In this document: positions 13,034 through 15,595 of the stretch, in pieces
Position numbering within the stretch: position 1 is the first letter of the stretch
Layout of the letters: each line of letters opens with the position of its first letter
NCBI GenBank assembly: GCA_003563255.1
Contig: PWSL01000441.1
Location: 1 to 15,595, forward strand
Length of the DNA stretch: 15,595 nucleotides
Source: Desulfonatronospira sp.
GTDB lineage: Bacteria; Desulfobacterota; Desulfovibrionia; Desulfovibrionales; Desulfonatronovibrionaceae
Reading direction: 5' to 3'
The notes under the pieces: generated by a model
Told to the model about the DNA's origin: nothing
Seen by the model: only the letters and a program-made list of their open reading frames with translations
Databases searched by the model: none
Program-made: the position numbers and the translations under genes

Positions 13034-15058
13034 ATGGACATCCTTCGAAAGCTGAGTTTTAATAACAAGGTGTTATTCAGCACCACACTGATCGTGGTCC
13101 TTCTGGCAATAGCCGTGCTTGTTGTTGTCCAGTGGGTACTGCTTCCCAGTCTGACCTCAGAGCTTAAAAGAAGAGGAGTGGCCATTGCTCAAAGTGTAGC
13201 CAGTCTAAGCACTGGCTATATCCTGGTGGGAGACAAGCCTGCCCTGACCGGCCTGATTTTCGATGAAAAACAGCTTGAAGAGAGAAGACCCATTGTATCG
13301 TATATACTTGTCCTCGATATCTACCAGGAGGTGCTGGCCCATACCTTCATTGGCGTATTTCCCCAGGGGATCGTGGAAGCCAATATAGTTACGCCGGACC
13401 AGGAACGAAGCATCAAGCCCATTGAGATTCCTGAAGGACATATCTACGATATAGCAGTGCCTGTAAAAGAAGGCATATACAAGATTGGAACGGTTCGTGT
13501 GGGGGTCAATAAAGCAGTTATAGACCGGCTCATTGGCAAATTGGCCCTCATCCTTCTGGGGGCCATATCCGGGGTTATTGTGGTGGGATTTTTTATCAGC
13601 TACCGGTTGTCAAGGTATATTACCCGCCCTGTCACGCAACTCACCCGTTTGGCGGATGAAATCAGCCGTGGGAACCTGGATGTAACCTTTGATTTTGGCC
13701 AGAAGGTCAGGTGCTGGGAGATGCAGGAATGCGACAAAACCGATTGCCCGGCCTATGGTCAAACCGATGCAATGTGCTGGTTTACTGAAGGGACCCTTTG
13801 CACCGGGTCTCCCATGGGAAAATTTCCTGAAAAACTTGAAGAGTGCTATAAATGCAAAGTATATAAAACGCATGGCGGTGATGAGATAGTTCAGCTTGCA
13901 GATGCCTTTTTCTTCATGACCAGGAATTTAAAAATCTCCAGGGATGAATTGAAGAGAGCCTATGATTATCAGAAAAACCTCATTGAGAGTTCCATCGACG
14001 GGATTGTTGCTATGGATGAAGAGGACAACATTGTGATCTTCAATGAAGGCGCGGAAAAGATCTTAGGTTATAAATTTGATGAAGTTGCCGGGAAGATGAG
14101 TGCGGCGGATCTCTATCCGCCCGGCCAGTTCAAGAAGGTCAGGGAAGTCCTTTATGGCGATGGATATGGGGGAACCGGCAAGCTGGCAAACTACGAGACC
14201 ACCATTTTAAACAGTGCCGGCGACCAAGTTCCAGTGTGGCTTTCGGCCAGCATCATATATGAACATGAAAAGGTCTTGGGGACCGTGATGTTTTTTCAGG
14301 ATTTGACCGAAAGGAGGAGGTTGGAAAAAAAGGTTCTGGAATCGGAAAAGTTGGCTACCATAGGACAGGGAGTTGCCTACATCTCTCATGAAATTAAGAA
14401 TCCCTTGATGGTAATCAGTGGCTTTGCCCAACAGGTTCTGCGCGACATAGACCAGGATGACAAAAACAGGGCAAAATTGGAAATTATCATAAATGAAGTC
14501 AAAAGATTAGAGGGATTTCTGATAGATATAAGTGATTTTACCAAACTGTCCAAGCCAAAAAAGAATATGGCCAGCATCAATAGTGTGGTGGAGGAAGTCT
14601 CCACCCTTTTTGAGCATGAATTTGAAGTCCGTCATGTAGTATTTGACAAATCCATTGATCCCCATATTCCGGAGACCTTATTAGACCCAAAACAGCTTAA
14701 ACAGGTACTCATAAATATTGTCAAAAATTCGGTGGAAGCCATGCCGCAAGGGGGGAAGCTGTCTATCGAAACATGGCTTAAGGATGACTGCATTGAAATC
14801 CTCATTAGTGACACAGGAAAAGGAATTGCTCCGCAGGATTTAAAAGATATTTTCAATCCATTTATTACCTCTAAACCCAAAGGTACAGGGCTTGGGCTGG
14901 CCATTTCCCGCAAGATTATTGAAGACCATGAAGGTGAAATTTCCATAAAAAGCAAGGTGGGTGAAGGAACCGTCTGTACCATCGTCCTTCCTGTTCAAGG
15001 TCCGGATGGAAAAGAGCTGGAAGCACTCCATACGGCCGGGCAGGGATCAAACACGTGA
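13034..15058 (+). CDS. Membrane sensor histidine kinase with Cys-rich HAMP insert and PAS domain
   Basis: This 674-residue sensor has TM helix 1 at about 13-37, an extracytoplasmic region at 38-167 and TM helix 2 at about 168-189. A HAMP domain follows, whose first helix (190-215) and second helix (283-302) are separated by an insert with Cys227, 233, 238, 248, 256, 271 and 274, including CWE, CPAY, CW and GTLC motifs. A PAS domain spans about 313-425. The kinase core follows: H-box SHEIKNPL with His452, N-box around Asn565, G1 DTGKGI at 593-598, and G2 GTGLGL at 617-622. It lies 29 bp after the duplicated binding protein, its probable ligand receptor. No response regulator gene is visible downstream in this window. 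The ribosome site is weak (GGA), consistent with coupling to the upstream gene. Confidence 0.93.
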   Translation: MDILRKLSFNNKVLFSTTLIVVLLAIAVLVVVQWVLLPSLTSELKRRGVAIAQSVASLSTGYILVGDKPALTGLIFDEKQLEERRPIVSYILVLDIYQEVLAHTFIGVFPQGIVEANIVTPDQERSIKPIEIPEGHIYDIAVPVKEGIYKIGTVRVGVNKAVIDRLIGKLALILLGAISGVIVVGFFISYRLSRYITRPVTQLTRLADEISRGNLDVTFDFGQKVRCWEMQECDKTDCPAYGQTDAMCWFTEGTLCTGSPMGKFPEKLEECYKCKVYKTHGGDEIVQLADAFFFMTRNLKISRDELKRAYDYQKNLIESSIDGIVAMDEEDNIVIFNEGAEKILGYKFDEVAGKMSAADLYPPGQFKKVREVLYGDGYGGTGKLANYETTILNSAGDQVPVWLSASIIYEHEKVLGTVMFFQDLTERRRLEKKVLESEKLATIGQGVAYISHEIKNPLMVISGFAQQVLRDIDQDDKNRAKLEIIINEVKRLEGFLIDISDFTKLSKPKKNMASINSVVEEVSTLFEHEFEVRHVVFDKSIDPHIPETLLDPKQLKQVLINIVKNSVEAMPQGGKLSIETWLKDDCIEILISDTGKGIAPQDLKDIFNPFITSKPKGTGLGLAISRKIIEDHEGEISIKSKVGEGTVCTIVLPVQGPDGKELEALHTAGQGSNT

Positions 15059-15079
15059 GTAGCTAAATTGCCCTCTAAC

Positions 15080-15094
15080 GCGGGCTGTACCCGC
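15080..15094. repeat. GCGGG hairpin, repeated at 7890-7904
   Basis: GCGGG-CTGTA-CCCGC forms a 5-bp stem. With the following AACCCA, 19 of 21 bases equal the reverse complement of 7884-7904. In both places it lies directly before a cloverleaf-type repeat, so it is probably part of the same element. It may also act as a weak transcript end for the kinase gene, although no T-run follows. Confidence 0.6.
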
Positions 15095-15130
15095 AACCCA
15101 AGAAGTAAAGAAACCTTAACCGTCCGTTCG

Positions 15131-15298
15131 CCCATGTTGAATGGCTGCGCCTACACTTCGTGTATTCAACTGGGTAAAAAGACTCACCCAGTTGAATACG
15201 GCTTTGCCGTAGACCGAAGGTCTATTCAACCGGGCGAGCTCAAGACGCCCAGTTAAACCCTGCTGCGCAGGAAAGCTTTCAGCGTTGTTTAACCGGGC
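15131..15298. repeat. Array of three cloverleaf-forming repeats
   Basis: There are three units about 57-60 bp apart. Each has an outer stem CCCA-GTTGAAT/ATTCAAC-GGG or CCCA-GTTAAAC/GTTTAAC-GGG, enclosing two small hairpins. Unit 1 (15131-15174) holds GGC-TGC-GCC and TACAC-TTC-GTGTA. Unit 2 (15188-15233) holds ACGGC-TTT-GCCGT and AGACC-GAA-GGTCT. Unit 3 (15247-15298) holds CCTGC-TGC-GCAGG and a weaker AAAGC/GCGTT stem. Stem sequences differ between units while pairing is kept. An alternative fold pairs neighbouring units: 15162-15175 with 15186-15199 is a perfect 14-bp stem. Confidence 0.75.
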
Positions 15299-15362
15299 AG
15301 ACAAAGGTCGCAATGGAAGGCAGGAAGGTTTTTTCATTTGCCGCTATCTGCTTTAACCGTCA

Positions 15363-15381
15363 CCCCGGACTTGATACGGGG
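15363..15381. repeat. CCCCGGACTTGAT-type palindromic repeat
   Basis: CCCCG and CGGGG enclose GACTTGATA. I recognise this as a variant of a common short extragenic palindrome (CCCCGGACTTGATCCGGGG type) seen in many proteobacteria. It has one change from the symmetrical form. Confidence 0.5.
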
Positions 15382-15464
15382 CCAGGTCTTCTTATTCGAT
15401 CTTGCTGAATAGTTACACGACGTTTATTGATTTTAACCAGGAACCTGCCGGGAACCGCAATAAG

Positions 15465-15498
15465 ATGTGACTGCAAAAAGTCATTTTTGCAGTCACAG
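15465..15498. terminator. Strong hairpin, possible bidirectional terminator
   Basis: TGTGACTGCAAAAA at 15466-15479 pairs perfectly with 15484-15497, a 14-bp stem with loop GTCA. The A-run and T-run lie inside the stem beside the loop, not after it, so it is not a textbook intrinsic terminator. Its position in a long gene-free gap still suggests a transcript boundary or another repeat. Confidence 0.45.
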
Positions 15499-15595
15499 AC
15501 GTCAGTGATCAGAGGTCAGTAAAATCAAAAAGTTATGTATATTGTTGATTTGTGAATTTTTCATTCCCCGATTTTTTGCAGGTGCATCCAATAAG

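Larger units (their letters stand above)
15059..15595 (+). other. Intergenic region with structured repeats, no gene seen
   Basis: These 537 bases follow the kinase stop. They contain a GCGGG hairpin, a three-unit cloverleaf array, a CCCCGGACTTGAT-type palindrome and a strong 14-bp hairpin, all listed separately. Short open frames at 15068-15256 (plus) and 15116-15337 (minus) simply run through the array and are not called. The last 90 bases are AT-rich and could lead into a gene beyond the window. Confidence 0.65.

Noticed and set aside
15131..15298. CRISPR array or tRNA gene
   Set aside because: Units share pairing rather than sequence, there are no unique spacers, and no tRNA T-loop or anticodon arm pattern is present.
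15405..15416. CTGAATAGTTAC resembling an end of the GTAA-type element
   Set aside because: Only one degenerate end is visible, without a partner or target duplication in the window.

Overview
The window reads as part of an anaerobic, menaquinone-using deltaproteobacterial genome, most like the sulfate-reducing Desulfovibrionales. The main evidence is the gene order fumarate reductase cytochrome b, flavoprotein, iron-sulfur subunit, then a two-subunit class I fumarase. From memory this order matches the Desulfovibrio locus; I could not search for it. A Cys-rich HAMP sensor kinase and many short palindromic repeats fit the same group. Every whole CDS is on the plus strand except one toxin-antitoxin pair.

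Layout. 1-1034: the end of a metallophosphoesterase and an exonuclease III overlapping it. 1044-6513: the fumarate module, made of a cytochrome b, FrdA, FrdB, fumarase alpha and beta, and a small FMN-binding-type protein. A 144-bp hairpin-forming mobile element sits between frdA and frdB. 6660-7245 (minus): a MazF/PemK-type toxin and its antitoxin, with a second copy of that element just upstream. 7416-7949: a repeat-rich gap. 7950-10478: a cupin protein, a short MoaE-like protein between two related inserted repeats, and a nitronate monooxygenase family protein. 10707-15058: a lipoprotein made of two tandem copies of a branched-chain amino-acid-type binding domain, followed 29 bp later by a membrane histidine kinase with a seven-cysteine insert in its HAMP domain. 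15059-15595: no gene, but a dense set of structured repeats.

Function. FrdCAB and the fumarase would interconvert malate, fumarate and succinate in respiration or in a branched TCA pathway. The binding protein and kinase look like a ligand-sensing pair, because no transporter permease or ATPase gene lies beside them. No response regulator is visible in the window.

Most unusual points: (1) the duplicated binding protein paired with a Cys-rich HAMP kinase; (2) two short GTAA-ended elements with 8-bp target duplications, one of whose duplications forms the ribosome binding site of the MoaE-like gene; (3) two TA-flanked hairpin elements, one splitting an essential-looking respiratory operon; (4) a three-unit array of cloverleaf-forming repeats at 15131-15298 with a related copy at 7811-7904 in the opposite orientation.
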